A model generated the notes under the pieces. It was not told where the DNA came from, ran no database searches, and saw only the letters and a list, made by a program, of their open reading frames with translations. Positions 26,997-34,917 of a DNA stretch of 64,000 bases are shown here, piece by piece (positions within the stretch are counted from its first letter, which is position 1; each line of letters opens with the position of its first letter). The stretch comes from Stenotrophomonas rhizophila (GTDB lineage Bacteria > Pseudomonadota > Gammaproteobacteria > Xanthomonadales > Xanthomonadaceae): positions 372,001 to 436,000 of the forward strand of contig NZ_RJKV01000001.1 in NCBI RefSeq assembly GCF_003751305.1, in the 5' to 3' direction. Made by a program: the position numbers and the translations under genes.

Positions 26997-27797
26997 TCAT
27001 CGCCTCTGCGCGAACAACCAGGCCCACATCGCGTCGTCGGCGTACGTGGCGTCCCAGGCATTGTGGTTTCCTTCGGGGTACTCGGTGTAGCGCACGTCCT
27101 TCGCGCCGGCCTGCTGGAACGCGGCGTGCAGCTTACGGTCGTCCTCCGGCGGCACCAGGTCGTCCAGCGCGCCATGGAACATCCAGATCGGGACGTTGCG
27201 CAGGCGCTGGGCAATGGCGGCATACGGGTCGCTCTGGTCGGCCACCGCCTCCACCTGCAGGTCCGGGCGGCTCTGGTGCGGGGACAGCACCGCGCCGCAG
27301 ACCGGCACGATGGCGGCGAAGCGGGTCGGTTCGGCCAGCGCGATGTTCCAGCTGCCGTAGCCGCCCATCGACATCCCGGTCAGGTACTGCCGCTGCGGGT
27401 CGGCACCAAACTCGGCGATGGCGGCATCCAGTGCAGCCAGCGCGATGCGGTTGTTGTCGCCCGACCACTCCTGGTCATCCGGCGTCTGCGGCAACACGAC
27501 CAGCGCAGGGAAGGTGGAGGCATGCTGGCGCAGGTGCGGCCCCAGCCCGGCCTGGGTCTGGCGGCGGCCGTCGCGGCCACGCTCACCGGAGCCATGCAGG
27601 AACAGGACGACCGGCAATTCGCCGCGTGAGGCGGCAGCGTTGCGCGGCACGAATACCTGGTAATACGCGGTCTGCCCATCCACTTTCACCGCACGGCCGA
27701 CGAACTGGCCGCCGGAGCCAGCCGGGGTGGTCGCACAGCCAGCCACCGTCATCATCGCCACCGCCCACAGCAGCCATCCACCCCAGCGTCGTGCCAT
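26997..27797 (-). CDS. Exported alpha/beta-hydrolase lipoprotein (CE1/prolyl oligopeptidase-like)
   Basis: Lipoprotein of 266 residues with lipobox TVAGC (Cys21). The hydrolase domain has an oxyanion segment VLFLHGSGERGRDG, nucleophile GMSMGGYGSW, acid in FHGALDDLVPPED and base in YPEGNHNAWD. This pattern fits the esterase families related to carbohydrate esterase 1, PHB depolymerase and prolyl oligopeptidase. Substrate unknown. A LacI-type operator lies 15 nt before the start, suggesting sugar-controlled expression and a role in polysaccharide ester breakdown. Confidence 0.88.
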   Translation of the reverse strand: MARRWGGWLLWAVAMMTVAGCATTPAGSGGQFVGRAVKVDGQTAYYQVFVPRNAAASRGELPVVLFLHGSGERGRDGRRQTQAGLGPHLRQHASTFPALVVLPQTPDDQEWSGDNNRIALAALDAAIAEFGADPQRQYLTGMSMGGYGSWNIALAEPTRFAAIVPVCGAVLSPHQSRPDLQVEAVADQSDPYAAIAQRLRNVPIWMFHGALDDLVPPEDDRKLHAAFQQAGAKDVRYTEYPEGNHNAWDATYADDAMWAWLFAQRR

Positions 27798-27811
27798 TGT
27801 CGTGCCCTGAT

Positions 27812-27825
27812 TGAAATCGTTTTCA
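27812..27825. promoter_or_regulatory. LacI-family operator upstream of the esterase lipoprotein
   Basis: TGAAATCGTTTTCA is a 14-bp palindrome with a central CG and one mismatched pair, the form of LacI/GalR operators (TGAAA..CG..TTTCA). It lies 15-28 nt before the esterase ATG, where a repressor would block transcription or initiation. No lacI gene is in the window. Confidence 0.55.
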
Positions 27826-27864
27826 GTCTAGGCCCGGTGGCGCGCCGGAGCATCTTGCAGTGCA

Positions 27865-28131
27865 TCAGTGCGGGCGCGGGGCCGCGGCGAGGATGTCCAG
27901 CTGTTCGATCGCTTCGGGGTGACCGTCGGCGGCGGCGGCCTGCACCTGGGCAAGGCTGGGGTGGACCACCAGCAGGATCGGGTTCTCGCACTGCGGGCAG
28001 TCGAACTGGGCTTCGTCTTCGTGCAGTTCCATCGGCATCTGCCGCGCGCTGCCCTGCCATTCGCAGGCGGCGCAGGTATATGTCGCGTCGCGCCAGCCAG
28101 GGACGAAATAATTGTCGAGTGTCAGGGCCAT
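27865..28131 (-). CDS. Small CxxC zinc-ribbon protein
   Basis: Cytosolic protein of 88 residues with two CxxC knuckles, CAAC (residues 20-23) and CPQC (about 45-48), which together suit one zinc ion. The rest is acidic and helical (HPEAIEQLDILAAA). I do not recognise a named family. It lies 13 bp downstream of mgtE on the same strand and may be co-transcribed with it. Confidence 0.8.
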   Translation of the reverse strand: MALTLDNYFVPGWRDATYTCAACEWQGSARQMPMELHEDEAQFDCPQCENPILLVVHPSLAQVQAAAADGHPEAIEQLDILAAAPRPH

Positions 28132-28144
28132 GCGGGGTCCAGGG

Positions 28145-29506
28145 TCAGTGCAGCAGGATCAGGCTGGCCAGGCCGAGGAAACTGAAGAAGCCCATGACGT
28201 CGGTGACGGCGGTGACCACCACGGTGCCGGCCACGGCCGGGTCCACGTTCATGCGCTTGAGCAGCAGCGGCAGCAGCACACCGGCCAGGGCCGCGGCGCA
28301 GAAGTTGATGATCAGCGCCAGGGTGATCACCAGCGACAGCAGGAAGCTGTGGAACCAGAGGTAGGCGATGATGCCGACCACGGTACCGATCAGGGTGCCA
28401 TTGATCAGCGCGACGCGCGATTCCTTCCACAGCAGGATGCGCGCATTGCTCTGGCCGACCTGGCCCAGCGCGATGCCGCGCACCATCAGGGTCAGCACCT
28501 GCACGGCGGCATTGCCGCCGACGCCAGCCACGATCGGCATCAGCACGGCCAGCGCCACCACCTTCTGCAGGGTGAGCTCGAACTGGCCGATCACGCTGGC
28601 TGCCAGGAACGCGGTGCACAGGTTGATGCCCAGCCAGACCACGCGGCCGCGTACGGCGCGCTTGATCGGCGAGAACAGATCTTCCTCTTCGTCCAGACCG
28701 GCGGCGCCCAGCGCCTGGTGCTCGGCCTGCGACCGGATGATGTCGACCACGTCATCGATGGTGATGCGGCCGAGCAGGATGTTGTTGTCGTCCACCACCG
28801 GGGCGGACACCCAGTCATGATCGGAGAACTGGCGCGCGACTTCATCGGCGCTCTCGCCGACATCGATCGCCGGCTGCTCGTCATCGATCAGGCGGTTGAT
28901 CGGGGTGTTGTCCTCGTGCGTCACCAGCGCGGCCAGCGACAGGCGGCCCAGGTACTGATGGCGGCGACTGACCACGAACAGGTGATCGGTGTGGTCGGGC
29001 AGTTCGCCGCGCAGGCGCAGGTAGCGCAGCACCACATCGACATTGACGTCGGCGCGCACGGTCACCACGTCCGGGTTCATCAGGCGGCCGGCGCTGTCCT
29101 CGGGATACGACAGCACCTGCTCAAGCCGCTCGCGGTTCTCGCGGTCCATCGACTTGAGCACTTCATCGATGACCGTGTCCGGCAGATCTTCGACCAGATC
29201 GGCAAGGTCATCGATGTCCAGATCTTCGACCGCGGCGATGATCTCGTCCGGGTCCATGTCGGCCAGCAGGCTTTCGCGCACTTCCTCGCCGACGTGGACC
29301 AGCACCTCGCCGTCATCTTCCGGATCGACCAGGCCCCAGACGATCTCGCGCTTGCCCGGGGGCAGCGATTCGAGCAGGTTGCCGATTTCCGCCGGTGCCA
29401 GGGTGTTGACCAATCGACGGACCGGACCCAACCGCCCGCTGTCCAGTGCATCGGACAACAGCCGCAGCTGGCGCGCCGTCTTGTCGTGGCGTACGGCTTC
29501 GGCCAT
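28145..29506 (-). CDS. mgtE: Magnesium transporter MgtE
   Basis: Homodimeric Mg2+ channel of 453 residues. The cytoplasmic N domain comes first (ALDSGRLGPVRRLVNTL to about 140), rich in the acidic residues that sense Mg2+. A CBS pair follows (PEDSAGRLMNPDVVTV to about 270), then five membrane helices with the pore block PIVAGVGGNAAVQ and the C-terminal VTDVMGFFSFLG. The ATG at 29506 has AGGAG 7 nt upstream. A terminator-like hairpin lies just upstream, so transcription is probably separate from ptsI. Confidence 0.96.
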   Translation of the reverse strand: MAEAVRHDKTARQLRLLSDALDSGRLGPVRRLVNTLAPAEIGNLLESLPPGKREIVWGLVDPEDDGEVLVHVGEEVRESLLADMDPDEIIAAVEDLDIDDLADLVEDLPDTVIDEVLKSMDRENRERLEQVLSYPEDSAGRLMNPDVVTVRADVNVDVVLRYLRLRGELPDHTDHLFVVSRRHQYLGRLSLAALVTHEDNTPINRLIDDEQPAIDVGESADEVARQFSDHDWVSAPVVDDNNILLGRITIDDVVDIIRSQAEHQALGAAGLDEEEDLFSPIKRAVRGRVVWLGINLCTAFLAASVIGQFELTLQKVVALAVLMPIVAGVGGNAAVQVLTLMVRGIALGQVGQSNARILLWKESRVALINGTLIGTVVGIIAYLWFHSFLLSLVITLALIINFCAAALAGVLLPLLLKRMNVDPAVAGTVVVTAVTDVMGFFSFLGLASLILLH

Positions 29507-29521
29507 GCGCAGCTCCTGCGG

Positions 29522-29558
29522 AAAAAGAAAAAGGCCGCTATCCGGTAGAGGATGCGGC
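29522..29558 (-). terminator. Rho-independent terminator upstream of mgtE
   Basis: On the minus strand GCCGCATCC and GGATAGCGGC pair around a 6-nt loop with one bulge, followed by CTTTTTCTTTTT. This looks like the end of the ptsI transcript. Because it sits just before the mgtE ribosome site it could also act as an attenuator for mgtE. Confidence 0.7.
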
Positions 29559-29606
29559 ATGGGCGGTGGTCACCGCGTCATTATCGCGCGCTTGTGTGTC
29601 AATCGG

Positions 29607-29684
29607 GTAGCGCGCGACCGTTGGTCGTGCCGCGCCTGCGACGTCGCGCGGTCAGGCGCGTATCGACCAACGGTCGATACCTAC
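29607..29684. repeat. GTAG-headed REP-like pair after ptsI
   Basis: A direct unit (GTAGCGCGCGACCG.., from 29607) and an inverted unit ending at 29684 (CGGTCGATACCTAC) flank further palindromic sequence. The stem differs from SMAG. The TAG stop of ptsI (29681-29683) is part of the inverted unit's GTAG. Confidence 0.65.
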
Positions 29685-31456
29685 CGATGGAGGCCGGCCT
29701 TCTCGATCCAGCGTTCGATGCCGCGGCGGTCGCGTGCCTGCAGCAGCTTGGGCGCCATCGCCTGCAGCACCGACAGATCGCTGTCGCGCACCGCACGGCG
29801 CACTTCCAGCAGGGTGCCCGGGTGCAGGCTGAATTCCGTCAGCCCCAGGGCCAGCAGCAGGCGGGTCATCAGCGGGTCGCCGGCGATCTCGCCGCAGACC
29901 GCCACCGGAATGTTGTACGCCTGGCCGGTGCGCAGGATGTGCGCGAGCAGGCGCACCACCGCCGGGTGCAGCGGCGAGTACAGCTCGCCGACCGCCTCGT
30001 TGTTGCGGTCGGCGGCAAGCAGGTACTGGACCAGATCGTTGGTGCCGATCGAGAGGAAGTCGACCAGATCGATGAAACTCTCCAGCGCGATCGCGGCGGC
30101 CGGCACTTCGATCATCGCGCCGAACGGGATGTGCTCGGCCACTTCGTGGCCTTCCGCGCGCAGCAGCTCGGCCTGCTTGGTCAGGCGCCGGCGGACCGCA
30201 AGGATTTCCTCGCGGGTGCTGACCATCGGGATCAGGATACGCAGCTTGCCGTAGGCCGAGGCGCGCAGGATCGCGCGCAGCTGGGTGTCGGCCACCTTCG
30301 GCCGCGCCAGCGACAGGCGCACGCCACGCAGGCCCAGTGCCGGGTTTTCTTCGTTGCTCAGGGTCAGCCCGGTGCGGTCGGCCTTGTCCGCGCCCAGGTC
30401 CAGGGTGCGGATGGTGACCGGCCGACCGCTCATGCCGAGGGCGGCATCGCGGTAGGTCTCGAACTGCTCCTGCTCGTCCGGCAGCTCGTTGCGCTGCAGG
30501 AACAGGAATTCGGTGCGGTACAGGCCCAGCCCGTGTGCGCCCAGCGCATGCGCCTGGGTGACGTCTTCGCTGGACTCGGCATTGGCGAGCAGGGCGATAT
30601 CGACGTTATCGCGGGTGCGGCTGGGTTTGGTGCGCAGGCGCCCGAGTTCGCGCTGCTCGCGCGCGTGCTCACGCAGGCGCACGCGGTAGTCGCGCAGGTC
30701 CTGTGCCTGGGGGTTGATGGTGACCGTGCCATCACTGCCGTCCATGATCAGTACGTCGCCGTCGGCGACCTTCTGCAACACGTTGGGGACGTTGACGATC
30801 AACGGAAGGTGGAGGCTGCGCGCCAGGATCGCGCTGTGCGAGAGCGCGCTGCCCCCTGCGGTGACGATGCCGACCACGCCGTGGGCCTGCAGCTGGGCCA
30901 GCTCGGAGGGCGCGATGTTGTCGCAGATCAGGATCTCGCCGGCCATGCCTTTGACGTCCGGCGGGCGCTTCTGCAGGAAGGCATGGATGCGCCCGATCAC
31001 ATGGTCCAGATCGTCCATGCGGCTCTTCAGGTAGGCATCGTCCATTCCATCGAAGACCTTGGCCAGGCGGTCGCGCTGCACGCGCAAGGCGTAGCCGGCG
31101 CTGTACGGGCCACTGCGGATCAGTTCGTCCAGGCCGAACAGCAGCTCGGGGTCATCCAGCAGCAGGGCATGCAGGTCGAGGAATTCGCCGACCTCCTGGT
31201 TGAGCGCGCCATGCAGGCGCTGGCGCAGCTCGTGCATTTCGCCACGGGCCGCTTCCACGGCCACGTGCAGGCGCTCCAGCTCAGCCTCGATCTTGGCCGG
31301 CGGAATGCGCTGCTCGGCCACTTCCAGGGCATGCGGCAGGCGCACCCGGGCACGGCCCAGAGCGTTACCGCGGGAGGCACCGTGGCCGGACAACAGCATC
31401 GCCCCGGACGCGGTCCGGGCCGGTGCGGAGGATCCCGATCGCGGCTGCCCCCCCAT
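29681..31456 (-). CDS. ptsI: PTS enzyme I (phosphoenolpyruvate-protein phosphotransferase)
   Basis: Transfers phosphate from PEP to HPr; 591 residues. The phospho-His is His207 in GGSALSHSAILARSL. The C-terminal PEP-binding barrel has GLYRTEFLFL, the conserved Cys in VAVCGEIAGD and SIGTNDLVQYLLA. The start at 31456 has GAGGA upstream and lies 2 bp from the ptsH stop; a start at 31399 (MLLSGHG) is possible and closer to usual length. It ends an operon of EIIA, HPr and enzyme I. No sugar permease is nearby, so a regulatory role is likely. Confidence 0.94.
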   Translation of the reverse strand: MGGQPRSGSSAPARTASGAMLLSGHGASRGNALGRARVRLPHALEVAEQRIPPAKIEAELERLHVAVEAARGEMHELRQRLHGALNQEVGEFLDLHALLLDDPELLFGLDELIRSGPYSAGYALRVQRDRLAKVFDGMDDAYLKSRMDDLDHVIGRIHAFLQKRPPDVKGMAGEILICDNIAPSELAQLQAHGVVGIVTAGGSALSHSAILARSLHLPLIVNVPNVLQKVADGDVLIMDGSDGTVTINPQAQDLRDYRVRLREHAREQRELGRLRTKPSRTRDNVDIALLANAESSEDVTQAHALGAHGLGLYRTEFLFLQRNELPDEQEQFETYRDAALGMSGRPVTIRTLDLGADKADRTGLTLSNEENPALGLRGVRLSLARPKVADTQLRAILRASAYGKLRILIPMVSTREEILAVRRRLTKQAELLRAEGHEVAEHIPFGAMIEVPAAAIALESFIDLVDFLSIGTNDLVQYLLAADRNNEAVGELYSPLHPAVVRLLAHILRTGQAYNIPVAVCGEIAGDPLMTRLLLALGLTEFSLHPGTLLEVRRAVRDSDLSVLQAMAPKLLQARDRRGIERWIEKAGLHR

Positions 31457-31458
31457 GC

Positions 31459-31728
31459 TCAGTTGTCCTCGTCGAAACGCCGCTCGAACAGGGCGACCAC
31501 CGCGTCCATCGCGGCGACTTCGTCTTCGCCCTCGATGCGCACGGTGACCGGGGTGCCCTGGCCGGCGGCCAGCAGCATGACGCCCATGATGCTCTTGGCA
31601 TTGATCTCACGGCCTTTGGCGGCCATGGTCACATTGCAGCGGAAAGGCGCCAGCTCCTGCACCAGCTTGGCAGTGGCGCGGGCATGCAGGCCCAGGCGGT
31701 TGGAAACAGTGAGTTCACGTTCAAGCAT
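31459..31728 (-). CDS. ptsH: Phosphocarrier protein HPr
   Basis: Phosphocarrier of 89 residues. His15 in GLHARA is the site phosphorylated by enzyme I, and Ser46 in KSIMGVM is the expected HPr kinase site, matching the hprK gene three genes upstream. The start at 31728 (MLERELTVSN) gives the standard length. Its start overlaps the end of the EIIA gene by 8 bp, and enzyme I follows after 2 bp. Confidence 0.96.
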   Translation of the reverse strand: MLERELTVSNRLGLHARATAKLVQELAPFRCNVTMAAKGREINAKSIMGVMLLAAGQGTPVTVRIEGEDEVAAMDAVVALFERRFDEDN

Positions 31729-32113
31729 CGTCGACAATCGCTCCATTGCGAGTGCCTGCCGCGGCTGTGGCAGGCAGTTGATCCAGTCCCTGTTCCGGAT
31801 AATTCATCACCCGCATCAACATCGGCAGGCTCAGCGCCGAAACCCGGCGGGCCGGGGTGCCCAGACGAGCCAGTTGCCCGGCCAGATTGCTGGGGCTGGC
31901 GCCGTACAGGTCGGTCAGGATCAGCACGCCCTGGCCACTGTCCACCCGGCGCAAAGCGGCCGAGGCGAGCGGGAGCAGGACGTCCATATCTGCGTCGAAC
32001 GGTACTTCGAAAGCTTCGGTCTTCAGCGGCAGGTGCCGCAGCAGACGGGTCGCCACGTCCAGCAGGGCCGTGCCGACACCGGGATGAGTTACGAGGAGAA
32101 TGCCACAGGTCAT
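31721..32113 (-). CDS. PTS EIIA component, mannose/fructose type
   Basis: Single-domain EIIA of the mannose (PF03610) family, 130 residues. The phosphorylated His10 lies in LLVTHPGVG, and the family block ILTDLYGASPSNLAG follows. No EIIB or EIIC genes accompany it, so it probably signals rather than transports, as proposed for proteobacterial PTS clusters carrying HPr kinase. First gene of the EIIA-ptsH-ptsI operon; rapZ lies 105 bp upstream on the same strand. Confidence 0.93.
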   Translation of the reverse strand: MTCGILLVTHPGVGTALLDVATRLLRHLPLKTEAFEVPFDADMDVLLPLASAALRRVDSGQGVLILTDLYGASPSNLAGQLARLGTPARRVSALSLPMLMRVMNYPEQGLDQLPATAAAGTRNGAIVDDA

Positions 32114-32218
32114 TCCCGAACGTTAACAGGTCAACATGAATTGGTGATAGCACGCGTGAAAGACTGCTGTGTTCCGCGGTTCAGCGTGTCGATGCCGGCC
32201 GTCCCGGCACTGCCGCAT

Positions 32219-33115
32219 TCAGTCCAGTTCGCGGTGGAAGGTGGCCACTTCCGGCCAGCCCTGATCGCGGGCATGGCGGGCCATGCGCTCGGCCATGTAC
32301 ACCGAGCGGTGCTTGCCGCCGGTGCAGCCGAAGGCGACGGTCACATAGCTGCGGGTGTCATTGCCCAGCCGCGGCAGCCAGGTGTCCAGGAAATCGACCA
32401 GCTGGCCGGCGTAGCGCTGCACATCGGGCTGTTCGTCCAGATGCTCGCGCACCCCGGCATCGCGACCGGACAGCGGGCGCAGCTCCGGGTCCCAATGCGG
32501 ATTGGGCAGCACGCGCACGTCGAACACGAAGTCCGCTTCGGCCGGCACGCCGCGCTTGTAGGCGAACGATTCGAACAGCAGCGAGAGCTTGTTGCCGTGG
32601 GCCAGTGCGAATTCGGTGACCACCTTGCGGCGCAGCTGGTGCACGTTGAGGTGGCTGGTGTCGATCACCGCATCGGCGGCGGCGCGCAGCGGCGCGGTGA
32701 GTTCGCGCTCGCGGGCGATCGCTTCGGGCAGCGACAGCCCGAGCTGGCTCAGCGGATGGCGGCGACGGGTGTCGGCGTAGCGCTTGAGCAGGGTTTCATC
32801 GGTGGCATCGAAGAACAGCAGCTGCGCATCCAGGCCGGCCGCCTTGGCATCTTCGCGCCAGTGCGAGAGCTGGGTCAGATCGCTCTGCGCACGCACGTCG
32901 ATGCCGACCGCCAGCCGACGCGGGGCCTCGCGGCCCGGATCGCCCAGCAGGCTGCGCACGAAATCCGGCAGCAGGTCGATCGGCAGGTTGTCCGAGCAGT
33001 AGTAATCGAGGTCTTCGAAGGTCTTCAGCGCGACCGTCTTGCCGGACCCGGACAGCCCACTGACGATGATCAGGGTGGCGGCGGTCGGGGCGGAGGCGGG
33101 GGCGGGTGTGGTCAT
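32219..33115 (-). CDS. rapZ: RNase adapter protein RapZ
   Basis: P-loop protein of 298 residues. Walker A GLSGSGKT is at 20-27, and the C-terminal domain has [16 protein letters not shown]. In E. coli it binds GlmZ sRNA and presents it to RNase E, adjusting glucosamine-6-phosphate synthase, and it senses glucosamine-6-phosphate. It overlaps hprK by 4 bp. The ptsN-rapZ neighbourhood is conserved and links PTS signalling to envelope precursor supply. Confidence 0.95.
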   Translation of the reverse strand: MTTPAPASAPTAATLIIVSGLSGSGKTVALKTFEDLDYYCSDNLPIDLLPDFVRSLLGDPGREAPRRLAVGIDVRAQSDLTQLSHWREDAKAAGLDAQLLFFDATDETLLKRYADTRRRHPLSQLGLSLPEAIARERELTAPLRAAADAVIDTSHLNVHQLRRKVVTEFALAHGNKLSLLFESFAYKRGVPAEADFVFDVRVLPNPHWDPELRPLSGRDAGVREHLDEQPDVQRYAGQLVDFLDTWLPRLGNDTRSYVTVAFGCTGGKHRSVYMAERMARHARDQGWPEVATFHRELD

Positions 33116-34062
33116 GGCGTGCGGCGTTCCAACATGTTGCTGTGGCGGGCGATGAACATCGCGGCCGGGTCGATGCCCTTGGTCCGCAGGATGTGCAGGC
33201 GCGTGGCGGCTTCGGTCAGCACGGCCAGGTTGCGGCCGGGCATCACCGGCAGGGTGATCAGCGGCACATCCAGGTCCAGCACGTGGCGGGTACCCGAGTC
33301 GCCGGTCAGGCGTTCATAGCCGTAAGGGGTGGGCTCGGTCATCGGCTTGGTCAGGTGGACGATCAGCCGAAGGTACTTGTTCTTCTTTACCGCCGTATCA
33401 CCGAACATCTCGCGCACGTTGAGCACGCCCAGGCCGCGGACTTCCAGCAGGTCCTGCAGCAGCTCCGGGCAGGTGCCGTCGAGCACGTCCGGGGCGATCT
33501 GGGTGAACTCAGGGGCATCGTCGGCAACCAGGCGGTGGCCGCGACTGAGCAGCTCCAGCGCCAGTTCGCTCTTGCCCGAGCCGGCTTCACCGGTGATCAG
33601 CACGCCGATGGAGTAGATCTCCATGAACACGCCATGCAGGATCACCCGCGGCGCCAGCGTGCGCGCCAGGTGGTAGGACAGGTGGTTGAGCAGCTCGTGG
33701 CCGCGCTTGGGTGAAATCCACAGCGGGGTCTGCGATTCGTCCGCGGCCGCGCGCAGGTCTTCCGGGCAGGACTGGTTGCGGGTGATCACCAGCGCCAGCG
33801 GATGGGACTGCATGATCCGCTCGATGGTCTCCCAGCGCTGGCGCGAGTCCAGCGAGTCCAGCCAGGACAGTTCCTCGGTGCCGAGGATCTGCACCTTGTT
33901 CGGGTAGATCGCGTTGAGGTAACCGGCCAGCGAAGGACGGCGAGAGACCTTGTTGCCGGCCTCCAGCTCACGGCGCTCGCCCTGCTGGCCGGCGACCCAG
34001 CGCAGGCTCAGGCGGTCACGCTGCTGTTCGAACAGTTCGCGCGCGGTGATGCTGGTATTCAT
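33112..34062 (-). CDS. hprK: HPr kinase/phosphorylase
   Basis: Bifunctional enzyme of 316 residues that phosphorylates HPr at Ser46 and reverses the reaction. Walker A GEAGSGKS is at 158-165, preceded by the conserved [16 protein letters not shown], with the signature region [15 protein letters not shown] and a C-terminal [10 protein letters not shown] helix. It overlaps ptsN and rapZ by 4 bp each. Together with a Ser46-bearing HPr this gives the cell a second input to its PTS beyond PEP. Confidence 0.96.
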   Translation of the reverse strand: MNTSITARELFEQQRDRLSLRWVAGQQGERRELEAGNKVSRRPSLAGYLNAIYPNKVQILGTEELSWLDSLDSRQRWETIERIMQSHPLALVITRNQSCPEDLRAAADESQTPLWISPKRGHELLNHLSYHLARTLAPRVILHGVFMEIYSIGVLITGEAGSGKSELALELLSRGHRLVADDAPEFTQIAPDVLDGTCPELLQDLLEVRGLGVLNVREMFGDTAVKKNKYLRLIVHLTKPMTEPTPYGYERLTGDSGTRHVLDLDVPLITLPVMPGRNLAVLTEAATRLHILRTKGIDPAAMFIARHSNMLERRTP

Positions 34063-34511
34063 GCGGCACTCGCCGGCGGGGGGAATTCGATGACCCGACG
34101 CAGCTCGTCGCCGTCGCGCGCTTCGCGCAGCGCCTGGCGGATGGCCGGCTCGGAGAACAGCTCGGCCAGCTCGGAGAGCAGCATCAGGTGTTGATGGGTG
34201 TAGTGCGCGGGCACGGCAATCGCGAACACCAGATCGACTGGTTCATCGCCGCCGAATTCCACCGGCGATTCCAGCCGCAGCAGGGCGCCGCGGGGGCGTT
34301 CAAGCAGGGGGGCACGGCCGTGTGGGATGGCGATGCCGTGGCCGATCGCGGTGCTGCCCAGCGTCTCGCGCTGGCACAGGTTCTGGTACAGCAGCTCGGC
34401 GTTGGCTTCGCGGCAGGCCAGCAGGCGGGCTGCGGCCTTCAGCACGCTGTCGCGATCGGCGGCCGGCAGCACTTGCGTGCGGACGGCCGCCAGAAGATCA
34501 GTCAGAGGCAT
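34059..34511 (-). CDS. ptsN: Nitrogen-regulatory PTS protein EIIA-Ntr
   Basis: Regulatory EIIA of the fructose/nitrogen family, 150 residues, with phospho-His64 in [10 protein letters not shown]. Members bind partners such as potassium transport regulators according to phosphorylation state. It lies between hpf and hprK in the conserved rpoN-hpf-ptsN order and overlaps hprK by 4 bp. No ptsP or ptsO gene is in the window, so its phosphate may come from the HPr/enzyme I pair downstream. Confidence 0.95.
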   Translation of the reverse strand: MPLTDLLAAVRTQVLPAADRDSVLKAAARLLACREANAELLYQNLCQRETLGSTAIGHGIAIPHGRAPLLERPRGALLRLESPVEFGGDEPVDLVFAIAVPAHYTHQHLMLLSELAELFSEPAIRQALREARDGDELRRVIEFPPPASAA

Positions 34512-34532
34512 GTCGGGGTGGAAACGAGGGCA

Positions 34533-34859
34533 TCAGCCCTCATTGTCGCCCACCGGCAGCGGTTGCGGTGCGTGCTGCTGCTTTTTCTCTTTGTGCTTGA
34601 TGACCAGGCGGTCGAGCTTGTCGGCCAGGATGTCGATCGCGGCGTACATGGTGGGGCCGCTGGCGTCCGCGTGCAGAGTCTGCCCGGGAACATTCACACT
34701 CGCATCGGCATGGTGCTCCGGCTTGCGGATCGACAGTTGCACGCGAACCTCGCAGTGCTGGTCGAAGTGCTTCCTCAGCCGTTCCAGCTTGGTCTCCACG
34801 TACTCGTTCAGAGCCGGGGTGATCTCAAGGTGGTCCTTGCCAAACGTCTCGATGTGCAT
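34533..34859 (-). CDS. hpf: Ribosome hibernation promoting factor (short HPF/YfiA family)
   Basis: Ribosome-binding protein of 108 residues with the HPF beta-alpha fold: ITPALNEYVETKLERL, VRVQLSIRKPEHHADASVNV and YAAIDILADKLDRLVIKHKEK. The length marks the short form that supports 100S ribosome dimers in stationary phase. AAGGAG lies 7 nt upstream of its start. It sits between rpoN and ptsN as in most gammaproteobacteria. Confidence 0.95.
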   Translation of the reverse strand: MHIETFGKDHLEITPALNEYVETKLERLRKHFDQHCEVRVQLSIRKPEHHADASVNVPGQTLHADASGPTMYAAIDILADKLDRLVIKHKEKKQQHAPQPLPVGDNEG

Positions 34860-34917
34860 CGGGTTTCTCCTTTGTTCGGATGTGCCAATGAACCTTCCCG
34901 CCAGGCGCGGTGGAGCG

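Noticed and set aside
29552..33319. A 1255-codon open frame on the plus strand opposite the PTS genes.
   Set aside because: It lies antisense to ptsI, ptsH, EIIA, rapZ and hprK, has a low-complexity His/Gln/Arg-rich translation and no domains. Long antisense frames are expected at this GC content.
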